DNA from: Hemerocallis citrina
Lineage: Eukaryota; Streptophyta; Magnoliopsida; Asparagales; Asphodelaceae
DNA: 64,000 nucleotides
Direction: 5' to 3'
Assembly (NCBI GenBank): GCA_017893485.1
Contig: CM030366.1
Location: forward strand, 103,575,796-103,639,795
Below, in pieces: positions 11,100-23,790 of this stretch (position 1 is its first letter; each line of letters opens with the position of its first letter). The notes beneath the pieces were generated by a model. The model was not told the origin of the DNA. It saw only the letters and a program-made list of their open reading frames with translations, and did no database searches. Made by a program: the position numbers and the translations under genes.

Positions 11100-14000
11100 T
11101 GTCACGTCTCGCTTCCCAAAAGAAATACAGAATACGGATACGAGACAAAAGCCCAGCGAATGATTTTTATCATCCATAAGCTGTTCAAGAAATTTTTACA
11201 ACATTCACAAGAATCATCAGAGTTGAAATCAAAAGAATCAACCACATGCACATAATGAGCCAAAATACCAACAAGAATACTTGAAACCAAATATATAAAT
11301 CTCAAATAGTCATGATCTGAATAAAACAAATATCTTGGGTCACATCGCCCAAATACAAGAATAAATCTAAGTCTCAGAATACAATATTGTTCAAGCAAGC
11401 TACAAGAAATAATATTAATAAAAAGCAGCACTAATACTTCATATCTCCGATACCATCTAGAACCTGTTCTCCAAAATCTGCAATTCAACGAATGCAGGAA
11501 AGAGGAAAAGAGAAAAATAAGTACCCGTTAATTGCAAGTTACGGGCCACTTATAATGTAGGATACAAGCACATGGGGAAACTAACTAGCAACATGGTATA
11601 AGTGTGATGTCAACATAAACGACTAGCATGACAAAGTGAACAAGTATAAATAGCATGAATCAAGTGTCAAGTAATCAAGTATCATGTAAATATGCATCAA
11701 GTGTCAAGTGTCAAATCTCTTGTAAACAAGTCTCATGTATCATGTAGTCAAGTATCAAGCAAGCATGTATCATGTTCAAGTATCATGTTCGAGTATCATG
11801 TTCAAGTAGCATGTATCAAGTCTTGTAGTGATTACTATCTAGATAGCACATCATACAGCCCACCTTATATGGTTTCTACAACAAACAGTTTCGCTTTAGA
11901 TTTCATAGTGGACCATAGAGGGCAGTATACTCGGGGACAAGTCAAGTAATCAAGCTCTAAGCTCCAAGTATCATGTATTCACGTGTCAAGTTGTGCACGT
12001 GATAAGTATCGTGTCTTGCGTGCAAGTATCAAGTAATCACGTGTCAAGTATCATGTCTCAAGTAATCACGTAGGATCAGTGGATCCCCTTCTGAGCACAC
12101 ATTTCTGAATTATCCACTATTAGATCTGTCCCTTAAACCCCGGCTTGGTTATTTATTATTAATGTCAAACAAGTATGTATATGTGCAAAGTATATCAAGA
12201 ATAATATGGCATGATCATGTAACAAGTGCAAGTTGCAAGATAAACATGTACGAGTGCAAGATATCTCATTAAAGAATAAAATAGACAAATCTCAAGTTCA
12301 GGACAGCAAGACCATACTGTAGTAAAACATGGATTCCCAGTATTAAAAACATCCAAATCTAAATCCGTCCAAACATCTAGAAAATAGACTCCCAACCGAA
12401 TCCAGCGAGTATAAATAAGTCATATATTAATTCACAAAAATATAGCTCAAAACTGATTTGAATACAGAAAATAGGTTCAGCCAGAAATCAGGAAAACGAA
12501 TTCAAGAATAGGAAAACAGCATGAAAACACATTTAATAAATCTACGAAAAATCTGGGGTATTCCCCTATATGTCCAGTATCTAAATATAAAGTTTCATAA
12601 TTTTCCAGTAAAATTAGATCAGTCATCAAAAATAAGAAAACATCAATAAACGGTAGTTTGGCAAATCTGGAATTCCCAACACTACTGTACGAAACAATGA
12701 TATCTCGCAACCAGTGAAACGAAATCCAATTCCGCCAAAGGGATATGAAAATAGATAAAATATACTAACTTTCATATTTCAAAATCATTTTTCATACAGT
12801 AAAGGAATCAGGATGAAAATACGATTCTGTACAGAACAGCGAGCAAAATACAGCAAGTATAGTTTTCATAAACGAGCATGAAACGACATCTAAAACGCAT
12901 CAATAAAATCCTCCAAAATTCTGGGTAATCCCTAACTAGATAAAGAAATACTGACCAAAGTTTTGGATCAAAATAATATATGTAGCATTAGTATCAAAAT
13001 CATTTAGTCATCAAAATCATCGAAAAACGAAATCTGGAAAAGATGAACACCTCTGTAGTAAAATAGTCATAACCCACTCATACAAAAACGAAATCAAGAA
13101 AGGTCAGAGAAGTTTGAAAATAGATGAAATTATCTAAAACTCATGCTTTATACCGAAATTAAGATACTGACTTCAAGCCAGTCCAAAACAGCAAACAAAA
13201 CAGATCAGCGGCAAAAAATACAGATTTTTTCCTTTAACAACAACTCAACATATATCATACCAAACTTGTTCAAAACACAACCAAACATGAAATCGAGTCT
13301 ACCAAGTGTCCAAACATCATGAATTAGGGTATCTAGCATGTCTACACCAAGTATATCACATGGGTCTCAACCAAATCACGAATTCACACAAAAGTCTCAC
13401 ATACATGATCAAAATCAAGAACGGATAAAACCTAAGTCAATTCATGTCCATATTGTGTCGTGAGTCATCTATAGTCAAATTTTCACAGTAGAAACAGAAT
13501 CCATCAAACATAACACAAACAAGAGTCATCTTTAGACCCAACTATACTATAGGTGGTATTTTTGACTTGTATCAACAAATGAATTGGAGTACAAGTTACT
13601 TGACTTAACCGAAGATGAAGAACAACGAAAATCAAGAGTAAGGAGCAAAACCCACGAACAAAAATCCACGAATCAATGAATCCAAGCAACTCGAGAAAAA
13701 ATCTCCACACGAACAAACTCTACAAAAGAGAGATCAAGAGAGAGGGATGGCGATGGTGGCTTGCGACCACGAGAGAACACCAAGTGAGAGAGTCGAGGTG
13801 CAGGAGGGTTGTAGGATGGTGTAGGAGGTTGTCGGCTGAGGGGATGATCGGCCAAGGGTGATGAGGGGCTCGGGCTGGGGTGTTTGGTCATCGGGGTGTG
13901 CACATAGGCCGGAGGTAGGGCGGCCTGGGGTCGAGTTTGGCGTCGGCTGTAGGTGGGCGGCGCAAGCAACGGGAGAGGGAGGGAGATAGGGGGAGGCCAG

Positions 14001-14500
14001 GATTGTGGGATTAGGGTATTAGGGTTAGGATTTGTGTGAGGGAAGGTGTATTTATATGGAGGGATTAGGGTTAATAATACAAGTTGGGTTAATGGGTTGT
14101 GGGTAATTAGGTGTAGTAGTAGGATTTGAATTAATGGGTTTCAAATAGGATGCAAATAGGATTGTGAATTAATTTGGCTTTGGTAATTTTATTAGGGATC
14201 AACAATAGGATTGGGAAAAGGATACCACCAATCACCACCACAAACACCCAAGAAAAAAAATGAAAACATAAAAATAAAAGAAAAAGAACGAGCCCAAAAG
14301 AAAGAAAGAACAATAATGAAGAACGAAATCAAAAAGACAAAAAGATAACCAATCAAACACAAAGAGCTCAAAATGAAATAAAACGAATATATATTGAAAA
14401 TAACTCCAATATACTGTTCAGAAAAAATACAAGAGAGAAAAATACACCAAAATTAAAAATACACTCCAAAAATACACAAAAATGAAAAACAGGGGTTACA
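11100..14500 (-). repeat. gypsy-2 3' LTR
   Basis: In element orientation it begins TGTAACCCCTG at 14500 and ends GGGGAGACGTGACA-like at 11100 (plus strand TGTCACG). A TATA-like ATATAAATA is at 14049-14057 on the minus strand, about 450 bases into the LTR. U3 is therefore short and R-U5 near 2.9 kb, which is unusual. A proline-rich frame at 13673-13969 probably reflects base composition. Confidence 0.9.
11640..12075. repeat. AAGTATC/AAGTGTC short-repeat cluster in LTR
   Basis: Dozens of CAAGTATCATGT and CAAGTGTCAAGT variants in two blocks (11640-11822 and 11940-12075). The same cluster is in the other LTR at 19980-20415, and a related one is in the solo LTR at 44040-44740. Confidence 0.85.
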
Positions 14501-14520
14501 ATCCTACCCACCTAACAAGA
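14501..14520 (-). other. gypsy-2 polypurine tract
   Basis: Read on the minus strand, a G/A-rich run containing AGGTGGGTAGGAT directly precedes the TG of the 3' LTR at 14500. Confidence 0.65.
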
Positions 14521-14594
14521 AGAATTTCAACCTCGAAATTCAAAAAAAAGATACATAGGGTAACCCCAAAACAACCAAAAGAACAAAACGAAAA

Positions 14595-15978
14595 CTACTC
14601 AAACAAATAAGGAAACTTCTGCTGAATCTCCTCCTCCAGCTCCCAAGTCGACTCATCAGGCGAGTGAGGATTCCAAGCAACACGAACCAACTTGATGACC
14701 TTGTTCTTAAGCACTTTCTCCCGCCGATCCACAATAGCAACTGGCGGAATTTCACAAGTCAAATCCGGCCGAATGGTCTACTCAGAGTAGTCAATCATGT
14801 GGCTCTCATCTCAGATATATTTTCTGAGTTGTGAGACATGGAAAACATCGTGCACTCCTGATAACGCTGGCGGCAAAGCAAGACGATAGGCCACCTTTCT
14901 TACTCGCTCCAAAATCTCAAATGGTCCAATAAACCTAGGGCTAAGCTTGCCCCCACCATTGAACCGAATGACACCGTGCCGTGGCGATACCTTTAGGAAA
15001 ACATGGTCACCAACACCAAACTCCAAAGCTCTCCGATGGACATTGGCCCATCGCTTCTGCCTGTCCTGAGCTTCCTGCAAGTGCTTCCTGATCTAAACCA
15101 CTGCATCAACTATCTTGATGATCAACTCCGGACCCAACAACTTCATCTCACCAATGTCATCCCAACACACTGGTGATCTGCACTTCCGCCCATAGAGTGC
15201 CTCAAATGGAGCATCTTTAATACTGGCTTGAAAGCTGTTATTATACGAGAACTCTACGAGATGCAAATGATCCTCCCAAGACCCACCAAACTGAAGCATA
15301 CAGGACCTAAACATGTCCTCAAGAATCTGAATAGTCTGCTTTGACTGTCCATCAGTCTGGGGATGAAAAGATGTACTGTACTTTAATTTACTCCCCAAAC
15401 TATTCTGAAGACTCTCCCAGAACTGAGATCTGAATCTCGTATTCCTGTCGGATACAATACTGACTGGAACCCCATGAAGTCTAACAATCTCTTGCATATA
15501 CCTCTCAGCTAGGCTCTCAGTAGACTGCCTGACACGAAAAGGAATGAAGTGAGCACTCTTCGTCAAACGGTCGAAAATCACCCAAATGGCATGATGACCC
15601 TTAGGACTCCTCGGCAAAGCAGTCACAAAATCCATAGTGATATGTTCCCACTTCCACTCAGGAATAGAAAGCGGTTGAAGAAGTCCAGCGGTTCTCTGAT
15701 GCTCTGCCTTAACCTGATGGCAGATCAAACACTGAGCAAAAAATTGAGCCATAGCCCTTTTCATACCCTGCCATCAGAAATGAAGCTTCAAATCCCGATA
15801 CATCTTAGTACCGCCAGGATGAATAGAATACGAAGACTAATGGGCTTCCTCAAGCAACCTCTGACGAACATCACCTTCCGGGACACATAATCTGGACCCA
15901 AAACAAAGCGATCCATCCGAATGAATAACCATGTCCGTCCTGGATCCAGACTTAACCGCAGCCCGAAATCTCTGCAAC
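14595..15978 (-). pseudogene. gypsy-2 integrase and chromodomain-like tail
   Basis: Readable blocks on the minus strand are CLICHQVKAEH (zinc-binding end), ITMDFVTALP with the first catalytic Asp, VSIVSDRNTRFRSQFW with the second, and STSFHPQTDGQSKQTIQ. In that last block the residue expected to be the catalytic Glu is Lys. The C-terminus has [23 protein letters not shown] and [11 protein letters not shown], then the chromodomain-like VDRREKVLKNKVI and ESTWELEEEIQQKFPYLFE ending at a stop at 14595-14597. Stops lie at about 15089-15092, 14808-14810 and between 15765 and 15978. Inactive. Confidence 0.9.
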
Positions 15979-17911
15979 TATGCATCACTAGTCTGCGCCT
16001 CTTTAATCTGATCAAAAAGAGACGGCTGCAGCTGAAGCACCAAACAACTCCGATCAGAACTCGGCCACAAAACTTCCAACTCCAACCTCCTCATCTGCTC
16101 AATCAAATCCCTCTGCTGAGTCAAGAACATAACTACCAGTCTCCTGCTCAAAGCATCTGGCACCAAGTTTACTTTACCAGGATGGTATTGCAAACTAATG
16201 TCATAATCGGTCATAAGCTCCAACCAAAGCCTTTGCCTCATGTTTAACTCCTTCTGGGTGAAGACGTACTTGAGACTTTTGTGGTCTGTAAAAATCTCCA
16301 CTCGGTCTCCAAGTAAATAATGTTTCCACAGCTTCAAAGCAAAAATCACTTCCGCTAACTCCAAACCATGAGTCGGATAGTTCTTCTCATGCAGCCTCAA
16401 CTGTCTCGATGCATATGCAACGACTCGGCCCTTCTGCATCAAAACTGCTCCAAGACCCTTACCAGAAGCATCACAGTGAATCACAAGTCCGCCTGAACCA
16501 TCGGGAACAGTCAACACAGGCGCTGACGTCAATCTGTTCTTCAACTCAACAAAAGCTCCATCACACTCATCAGACCAACAGAACTTCTGATCCTTCCCAG
16601 TCAACTTAGTCAATGGTCCTGCTATCTTCGAAAAATCTTGGATGAATTTCCGATAATAGCCAGCCAAACCGAGAAAACTCCTGACTTCTAAAACTGACTT
16701 GGGAATAGGCCAATCCTTCACAGCCTCAACCTTGGCAGGATTCACAGAAATAACATCGCCTGAGATAATGTGCCCCAAGAATGAAATCCTGTCGAGCCAA
16801 AACTCGCACTTGCTGAGTTTTCCATAGAGCTGATTCTCCTTCAAAGTCTGCAGAACCACTCTAAGATGCTCAACATGATCTTCCCAATTCCAAGAATACA
16901 CCAAAATATCATCAATGAAGACCACCAAAAATCTATCCAAGAACTGAGAGAAAACCCGGTTCATAAGACTCATGAATACAACCGGTGCATTTGTAACTCC
17001 GAACGGCATCACAAGATACTCATAGTGCCTGTATCTAGTCCTGAAAGTAGTCTTCTGTATATCTGCAGCCTTCACCTTGACATGGTGATACCCAGAACGA
17101 AGATCCAACTTCGAGAAAATAGCAGTCCCACTCAACTGATCAAACAAATCATCGATCATGGGCAACGGATACCGATTCTTCACAGTAACTCTGTTCAGTT
17201 CCCGATAATCCATGTACAGTCGACGACCACCATCCTTCTTGTCGACAAAAAGGATCGGAGCACCCAAAGGCGAAACACTAGGTCTGATGAAACCCAAATC
17301 AAGCAACTGCTGAATCTGCACCTTAAGCTCTACTAGCTCAACCGGTGCCATCCTGTAGGAACTCTTCAATATCGGTGCTGTTCCAGACTGAACATCAATA
17401 CCGAATTTCACTTCCTTATCAGGGGGTAAGCCAGGCAAATCATCTGGAAAAATATCTAAGAAATCCCGAACTACTAGAGGCGCAGCCTCACATCCTGAAT
17501 GCAACTCCATCGCACAAACCTCCTGATCAACTACAGCTCGGCCAAGGGAAGACTCCCCGGCATGGAACTCAAACTCTGTGTGATTTGGAATTCGGAACAC
17601 AACTTTCTTGACACGGCAATCAATAATGGCATGAGTTTCACCCAACCAATCCATACCCAGAATAACTTCGAACCCCGAATTCCCAATTACAATCAGATTG
17701 ACCTTGAACTCTGCGCTACCAATAATCACGGGACACTGTCTGCACTTCCGGGAACAAATGACAACTCCACCACCTATCACAATGTTCCAAGCCTCTGACA
17801 TGTTACTGCACTCCAACTGATGGCGAGCGACAAATCAAGAGGAGACAAAAGAATGGGTTGCCCCAGAATCAAACAGAACATGAGTAGGAAAAGAGCACAC
17901 AAGCACAACAC
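15978..17911 (-). pseudogene. pol: gypsy-2 protease, RT and RNase H
   Basis: Protease begins after the intron-like segment with HVLFDSGATHSFVSS (about 17885-17840). A stop follows at 17837-17839, then a 612-codon open stretch. That stretch has LGMDWL, RT blocks [27 protein letters not shown] and catalytic [10 protein letters not shown] near 16900. The RNase H has [28 protein letters not shown] and FTDHKSLKY, with the [14 protein letters not shown] end at about 16140. It stops at 15978. RT and RNase H look well preserved; the element dies from stops elsewhere. Confidence 0.92.
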
Positions 17912-18062
17912 CTAAGATAGAAAAACAAAAGAGACAAGGAAAAGAATGGTTGAATAGGGGTGAGAAAAACAAAATGCAGAAGACAACAGAAAGAAATAAA
18001 GCAAAGGAAATGAAGAAACAAAGTGAAACAACAAAATAATAAAACAATAAAACAAAAGATAC
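17912..18062 (-). other. Intron-like segment between gag and protease of gypsy-2
   Basis: On the minus strand the sequence reads CAG|GTATCT at 18063/18062 and TTATCTTAG-like acceptor (CTTAG|GTG) at 17912/17911 after a T-rich stretch, 151 bases. Removing it joins GVVA to GVVLVCSFPTHVLFDSG, the expected continuous protease start. The segment has no domain of its own and is far more T-rich than the flanks. Confidence 0.6.
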
Positions 18063-19279
18063 CTGCAACTACACCCTCAGCTGACTCAGCATCTGCAGCA
18101 GTCAGGTTGAAAGCTTGACCTCTTCTCGGAATAGCGGTCCTCTGACCGACAATCTGGTGCTACGGGGGAAGCGGTGGTCTAACTGGACCACAAGCTGCGG
18201 CAACTGGCTGAATAGGACCCCTGGCTGGAGGAGCCAACCACGGGCAGTCCCGCACCGAGTGGTCAGCAGCACCACATCCAAAACAACGACGATTGGCACG
18301 TCGGCAATCCTTGCGCTCATGCCCTGCAATACAGCAAAAGTCACAGAAACCAACTCTTGGAGGACCCGCAGAAGAGTAAGGAGCTGCACTAATTGGAGGG
18401 GCTGGAACAGGTCTCCGAATAGGTCCACCAGAAGACCTAGCAACTGAGTGTGGAACAGTCCGCTGAGAAGAAGCCAAACCACCACGAGCCTGCTCCTGGG
18501 CCCTAGCTGCCTCAAGAGCCTCAGCATAGGTACGCAAGCTAAGAGAGACAAGCTGCACCTTGATGTCTTGCTCAAGCCCCAAAATGAACCTACGAGCCCT
18601 ATCCTCTTCGTTCGCCACAAGAACGGCTGCGAAGCGGCTAAGTCTCGTAAATTCGGCTGCTTACTCGTCCACAGACCTGGAGCCCTGGTTCAAGAAAGTC
18701 TTATATTACTACATTGCATGAACAATATGTAACAAAATTTCATTACTAGAAATAACGACTAACCTGCTTCAGGGCTAAGAATTGTTGCTCCATCTCAACT
18801 TTGGTGCTGCTAGGAAAGAACTTCTCCAAGAAGCTCCTAGTGAAAATGGCCTAAGTGATCGGTCTTTCGAGTCTTTTGAACTCGGATCTCTACCAGATAT
18901 GTGCCAAGTCTACTAACTGAATGGTAACCACATCCACACGATCTGCATCAGCAACTCTAGCTGCCAAAAGCAGTTGCTCTGTCCGAATCAACCACTATTC
19001 AGCCTCCAAAGGCGTCTCAGTGCCTGAAAATCTGTCGGGATGCAGTCTCATTAAGTCTGTGACCGTTCCCGGACAGGGAGAAAGAACATCCTGCCTAGGC
19101 GCAACAGGCGAAGTAACTCGAGCAGCTTCCAAAGTAGCCATCACCAAATCACTATGGTTCTGCTGCTGATTAATCAAGCGCTCAAGCACCGCAGTGACCG
19201 TCTCAATTGGGTCACCTTGCGACTGAGAAGTAGAACCTCCGCGAGCCATAGTCTGAACAAAACCAAAAACAGTTTGCAT
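18063..19279 (-). pseudogene. gag: gypsy-2 gag, broken, with intron-like segment
   Basis: The likely start is MARGGSTSQSQGD (ATG at 19249); an upstream Met at 19279 is in frame. Recognisable blocks are LMRLHPDRFSGTE, then WLIRTEQLLLAARV after a stop. Following the segment at 18685-18763 come AAEFTRLSRFAAVLVANEEDR, RRFILGLEQDIKVQ and YAEALEAAR. Two zinc knuckles follow, CDFCCIAGHERKDC and CFGCGAADHSVRDC, near 18340 and 18270. Stops replace Trp or similar residues at several places (for example PLEAE-stop near 18993). Gag coats the element RNA in particles. Confidence 0.88.
18685..18763 (-). other. Intron-like segment inside gypsy-2 gag
   Basis: On the minus strand CTGAAGCAG|GTTAGT at 18764/18763 and GAACCAG|GGCTCC at 18685/18684. 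Removing the 79 bases joins FLALKQ to GSRSVDE, which is the usual continuous gag sequence in this lineage. The segment is AT-rich and has stops in frame. Confidence 0.55.
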
Positions 19280-19404
19280 CTAGATCAATGTTGATAAAAT
19301 TTGATTCATTTATGCATGCATGGTTGGTGAAATGTTGAGCAGATCCCAATGCGAGCCAAGCTTGTCAAATATATTAGGCAACTAATACATTAGACAAACC
19401 TGGT

Positions 19405-19416
19405 GCTCTGATACCA
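19405..19416 (-). other. gypsy-2 primer binding site (initiator Met tRNA)
   Basis: The minus strand reads TGGTATCAGAGC, complementary to the 3' end of plant initiator methionine tRNA, ten bases inside the 5' LTR. Confidence 0.93.
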
Positions 19417-19426
19417 CTAAAAACCC

Positions 19427-22400
19427 TGTCACGCCCCGCTTCCCAAAAGAAATACGGAATACGGATACGAAACAAAAGCCTAGCGAATGATTTTCATCAT
19501 CCATAAGCTAAGCTGTTCAAGAAATCTTTACAACATTCACAAGAATCATCAGAGTCGGAAGCAAAAGAATCAACCATATGCACATAATGAGCCAAAATAC
19601 CAACAAGAATACTTGAAACCAAATATATAAATCTCAAATAGTCATGATCTGAATAAAACAAATATTTTGGGTCACATCGCCTAAATACAAAAATAAATCC
19701 AAGTCTCAGAATACAATAGTGTTCAACCAAGCTGCAAGAAATAATATTATAAAAAGCAGCATTAATACTTCATGTCTCCGATACCATCTGAAACCTGTTC
19801 TCCAAAATCTGCAATTCAGCGAATGCAGAAAAGGGAAAAAGAAAAAAATAAGTACCCGTCAATTGCAACTTACGGGGCACTTATAATGTAGGATACAAGC
19901 ACATGGAAAAACTAACTAGCAACATGGTATAAGTGTGATGTCAACATAAACAACTAGCATGGCAAAGTGAACAAGTGTAAATAGCATGAATCAAGTGTCA
20001 AGTAATCAAGTATCATGTAAACATGCATCAAGTGTCAAGTTTCAAGTGTCAAATCTCATGTAAACAAGTCTCATGTATCATGTAGTCAAGTATCAAGCAA
20101 GCATGTATTATGTTCAAGTATCATGTTCGAGTATCATGTTCAAGTTGCATGTATCAAGTATTGTAGTGATTACTATCTAGGTAGCACTTCATGCAGCCCA
20201 CCTTACATGATTGCTACAACAAACAGTTTCTCTTTAGATTTCATAGTGGACTATAGAGGGTAGTATACTCGGGGACAAGTCAAGTAATCGAGCTCTAAGC
20301 TCCAAGTATCATGTATCATGTAATCACGTGTCAAGTTGTGCAAGTGGCAAGTATCGTGTATTGCGTGCAAGTATCAAGTAATCACGTGTCAAGTATCATG
20401 TCTCAAGTAATCACGTAGGATCAGTAGATCCCCTTCTGAGTACACATTTCTGAATTATCCACTATTAGATCTGTCCCGTAAATTCCGGCTTGGTTATTTA
20501 TTATTAATGTCAAACAAGCATATATATGTGTAAAGTGTATCAAGAATAACATGGCATGATCATGTAACAAGTGCAAGTTTCAAGATAAACATGTACGAGT
20601 GCAAGATATCTCATAAAAGAATAAAATAGACAAATCTCAAGTTCAGGACAGCAAGACCATACTGTAGTAAAACAGTAATTTTCCAGTACTACAAACATCC
20701 AAATCTGAATATGTCGAAACGTCTAGAAAATAGAATCTCAACCGAATCCAGCGGGTATAAATAAGTCATATATTAATTCACAAAAACATAGCTCAAAACT
20801 GACTTGAATACAGAAAATAGGTTCAGCCAGAAATCAGGAAAACGAATTCAAGAACAGGAAAACAACATGAAAACACATACAATAAATCTACGAAAAATCT
20901 GGGGTATTCTCCTATATATCCAGTATCTAAATATAAAGTTTCATAATTTTTCAGTAAAATTAGATCAGTCATCAAAAATAAGAAAACATCAATAAACGGT
21001 AGTTTGGCAAATCTGAAATTCCCAACACTGCTGTACGAAAACTATGATATCTCGCAACCAGTGAAACGAAATCCAATTCCTCCAAAGGGATATGAAAATA
21101 GATAAAATATACTAACTTTCATATTTCACAAACATTTTTCATACAGTAAAGGAATCAGGATGAAAATACGATTCTTTACAGAACAGCGAGCAAAATACAG
21201 CAAGTGTAGTTTTCATAAACGAGCATGAAACGACATCTAAAACGCATCAATAAAATTCTCCAAAATTCTGGGTAATCCATAACTAGATAAACAAATACTA
21301 AGCAAAGTTTTGGGTCAAAATAATATATGTAGCATCATTATCAAAATCATTTAGTCATCAAAATCATCGAAAAACGAAATCTGGAAAAGATCGACACCTC
21401 TGTAGTAAAACAGTCATAACTCACTCATACGAAAACGAAATCAAGCAAGGTCAGAGGGGTTTGAAAATAGACGAAATTATCTAAAACTCATGTTTTTACC
21501 GAAATTAAGATACTGACTTCAAGACAGTCCAAAATAGCAAACAAAACAGATCAGCGGCAAAATACAGATTTTTCCCTTTAACAACAACTCAACATATATC
21601 ATACCAAACTTGTTCAAAACACAACCAAATATGAAATCAAGTCTACCAAGTGTCCAAACATCATGAATTAGGGTACCTAGCATGTCTACACCAAGTATAT
21701 CACATAGGTCTCAACCAAATCACGAATTCTCACACAAGTCTCACATACATGATCAAATTCAAGAACGGGTAAAACCTAAGTCAATTCATGTCCATAGTGT
21801 GTCGTGAATTATCTATAGTCAAATTTTCACAATAGACAAAACCCATCAAACATAACACAAACAAGAGTCGTCTCTAGACCCAACTACACTATAGGTGGTA
21901 TTTTTGACTTGTATCAACAAATAAATTGGAGTACAAGTTACTTGCCTTAACCGAAGATGAAGAACAACGAAAACCAAGAGTAAAAAACAAAATCCACGAA
22001 CGAAAATCTACGAATCAACGAATCCAAGCAACTTGAGCAAAAATCTCCACACAAACAAACTCCACAAAAGAGAGATCAAGAGAGAGGGATGGCGATGGTG
22101 GCTTGCGGCCACGAGAGAAAACCAGGTGAGAGGGTCGAGGTGCAGGAGGGTTGTAGGATGGTGTAGGAGGTTGTCGGCCAAGGGGATGATCAGCCAAGGG
22201 TGATGAGGGGCTCGGGCTGGGGTGTTTGGGCGTCGAGGTGTGCACACAGGCCGGAGGTAGGGTGGCCTGGGGTCGGGTTTGGCATCGGCTGTAGGTGGGC
22301 GGCGCAAGCAACGGGAGAAAGAAGGAGATAAGGGGAGGCCAGGATTGTGGGATTATGGTGTTAGGGTTAGGGTTTGTGTGAGGGAAGGTGTATTTATATG

Positions 22401-22834
22401 GAGGGATTAGGGTTAATAATACAAGTTGGGTTAATGGGTTATGGGTAATTAGGTGTAGTAGTAGGATTTGAATTAATGGGTTTCGAATAGGATGCAAATA
22501 GGATTGTGGATTAATTTGGCTTTGGTAATTTTATTAGGGATCAACAATAGGATTGGGAAAAGGATACCACCAATCACCACCACAAACACCCAAGAAAAAA
22601 AATAAAAACATAGAAATAAAGGAAAAAGAACGAGTCCAAAAGAAAGAAAGAACAATAATGAAGAACGAAATCAAAAAGACAACCAATCAAACACAAAGAC
22701 CTCAAAATGAAATAAAACGAATATATATTGAAAACAACTTCAATATACGGTTCAGAAAAAATACAAGAGAGAAAAATATACCAAAACGAAAAGTACACTC
22801 CAAAAATGTACAAAAATGAAAAACAGGAGTTATA
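19427..22834 (-). repeat. gypsy-2 5' LTR
   Basis: Collinear over its whole length with 11100-14500. In element orientation it starts at 22834 (TATAAC, mutated from TGTAAC) and ends GGGGCGTGACA at 19427. A 5-base insertion (AAGCT) near 19510 and scattered substitutions separate it from the other copy. The same TATA-like site and AAGTATC cluster are present. Confidence 0.92.
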
Positions 22835-23405
22835 AGCAACCTTACATAGAAAACCAAATTGCTAACAATATTAAAGAAACACATTCTCTTTAATTATTTT
22901 TGTATAGATTTGACAAATATAGAAACACATTCTCTTTAATTCTATATATGTGGAAACTTTTTATAAACCAAAAATATAATGAAGGACTCTCACTAGGTTT
23001 TTGTTAATAACAAGAATCTATAGGAAAATTTTAAATATGGACTCCAAAATCCTATCGAGGAATTTTAAGTTCTGGCTTAAACATCTCGGCCTTCTCTAGT
23101 AAACTATTTTTGCGGTTTATAAAGAAAAAATGTTAAACTATTATCCTTGGGTGTCATAGTGTGATATCTCTTAGAATGATCTAATTGTATATAATAGCAG
23201 TCATATAGCATGCAATAATGGTAATTATATTATTTGAAATCATTAACGTTACAAAAATAATGTGAATGCAAATTACAATCTTTTATAAATAATTCAATAG
23301 ATCATGCCAAATTAGATAAAATGTTTTCTACTAAAAAAACAATCTCTAACATTTTCTATCCACATATACAAATTTATAATTTACGAATGAAAATTGATTA
23401 AACCT

Positions 23406-23790
23406 TTAGAAAGATTTCAATTTTATATCTGTCACGATGTGCTCGTCAATGGTGGGGGGGCGGGGACGAACGACCGGGGTTGACAGCAGAGGTGAGAGAG
23501 AAGGGAGCGGGACAACAAGGAGGGAAAAGGAGTGGGGTCGGTGACGGCGAAGACAGGGATGAGTTCCGCTTCTTTTTTTAGGAGAGAGTGGAGTGAAGGC
23601 GGCGACGGCGACGGCGACGGCGGGGACGAGGGTGGTTGAAGAGGGGCGGGAGAGGGTGGCAAAGCGAGCGATCGATTTGGGGATAAGGGGAAAAAATTGG
23701 AGATCGAGTTTACAGTTCAGAGGAAGAGCGGCGCCAAAGCAATCTATCAAGGGAGATTTGGGGAGAGCGAAATGTAAGGGTTTGGAATTT
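23406..23790 (-). other. GC-rich segment inside CACTA, possible captured gene fragment
   Basis: In otherwise AT-rich DNA, about 380 bases of G/C-rich sequence with C-rich minus strand give an open minus frame of 114 codons (start 23750), rich in Pro, Ser, Arg and Ala. It resembles a plant 5' UTR plus first exon. I recognise no domain. CACTA elements are known to pick up host gene pieces. Composition alone could also explain the open frame. Confidence 0.35.

Larger units (their letters stand above)
11100..22834 (-). mobile_element. gypsy-2: complete but decayed Ty3/gypsy chromovirus
   Basis: Two LTRs of 3.4 kb (11100-14500 and 19427-22834) bracket an internal region of about 4.9 kb with primer site, gag, protease, RT, RNase H, integrase and chromodomain-like tail, all on the minus strand. 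Target duplication AGCAA is perfect. The LTRs differ visibly: in the roughly 165 bases I aligned by eye at one end, about one position in 15 differs, so this is an old insertion. Gag and pol carry several stops. Two intron-like segments interrupt gag and the gag-protease junction. Long LTRs, an iMet primer site and a chromodomain-like tail suggest the Tekay lineage. Confidence 0.92.

Noticed and set aside
22015..22497. Proline-rich ORFs in the gypsy-2 LTRs (also 13673-13969)
   Set aside because: Open because of C-rich composition in the LTR leader. The frame length differs between copies and no domain is seen.
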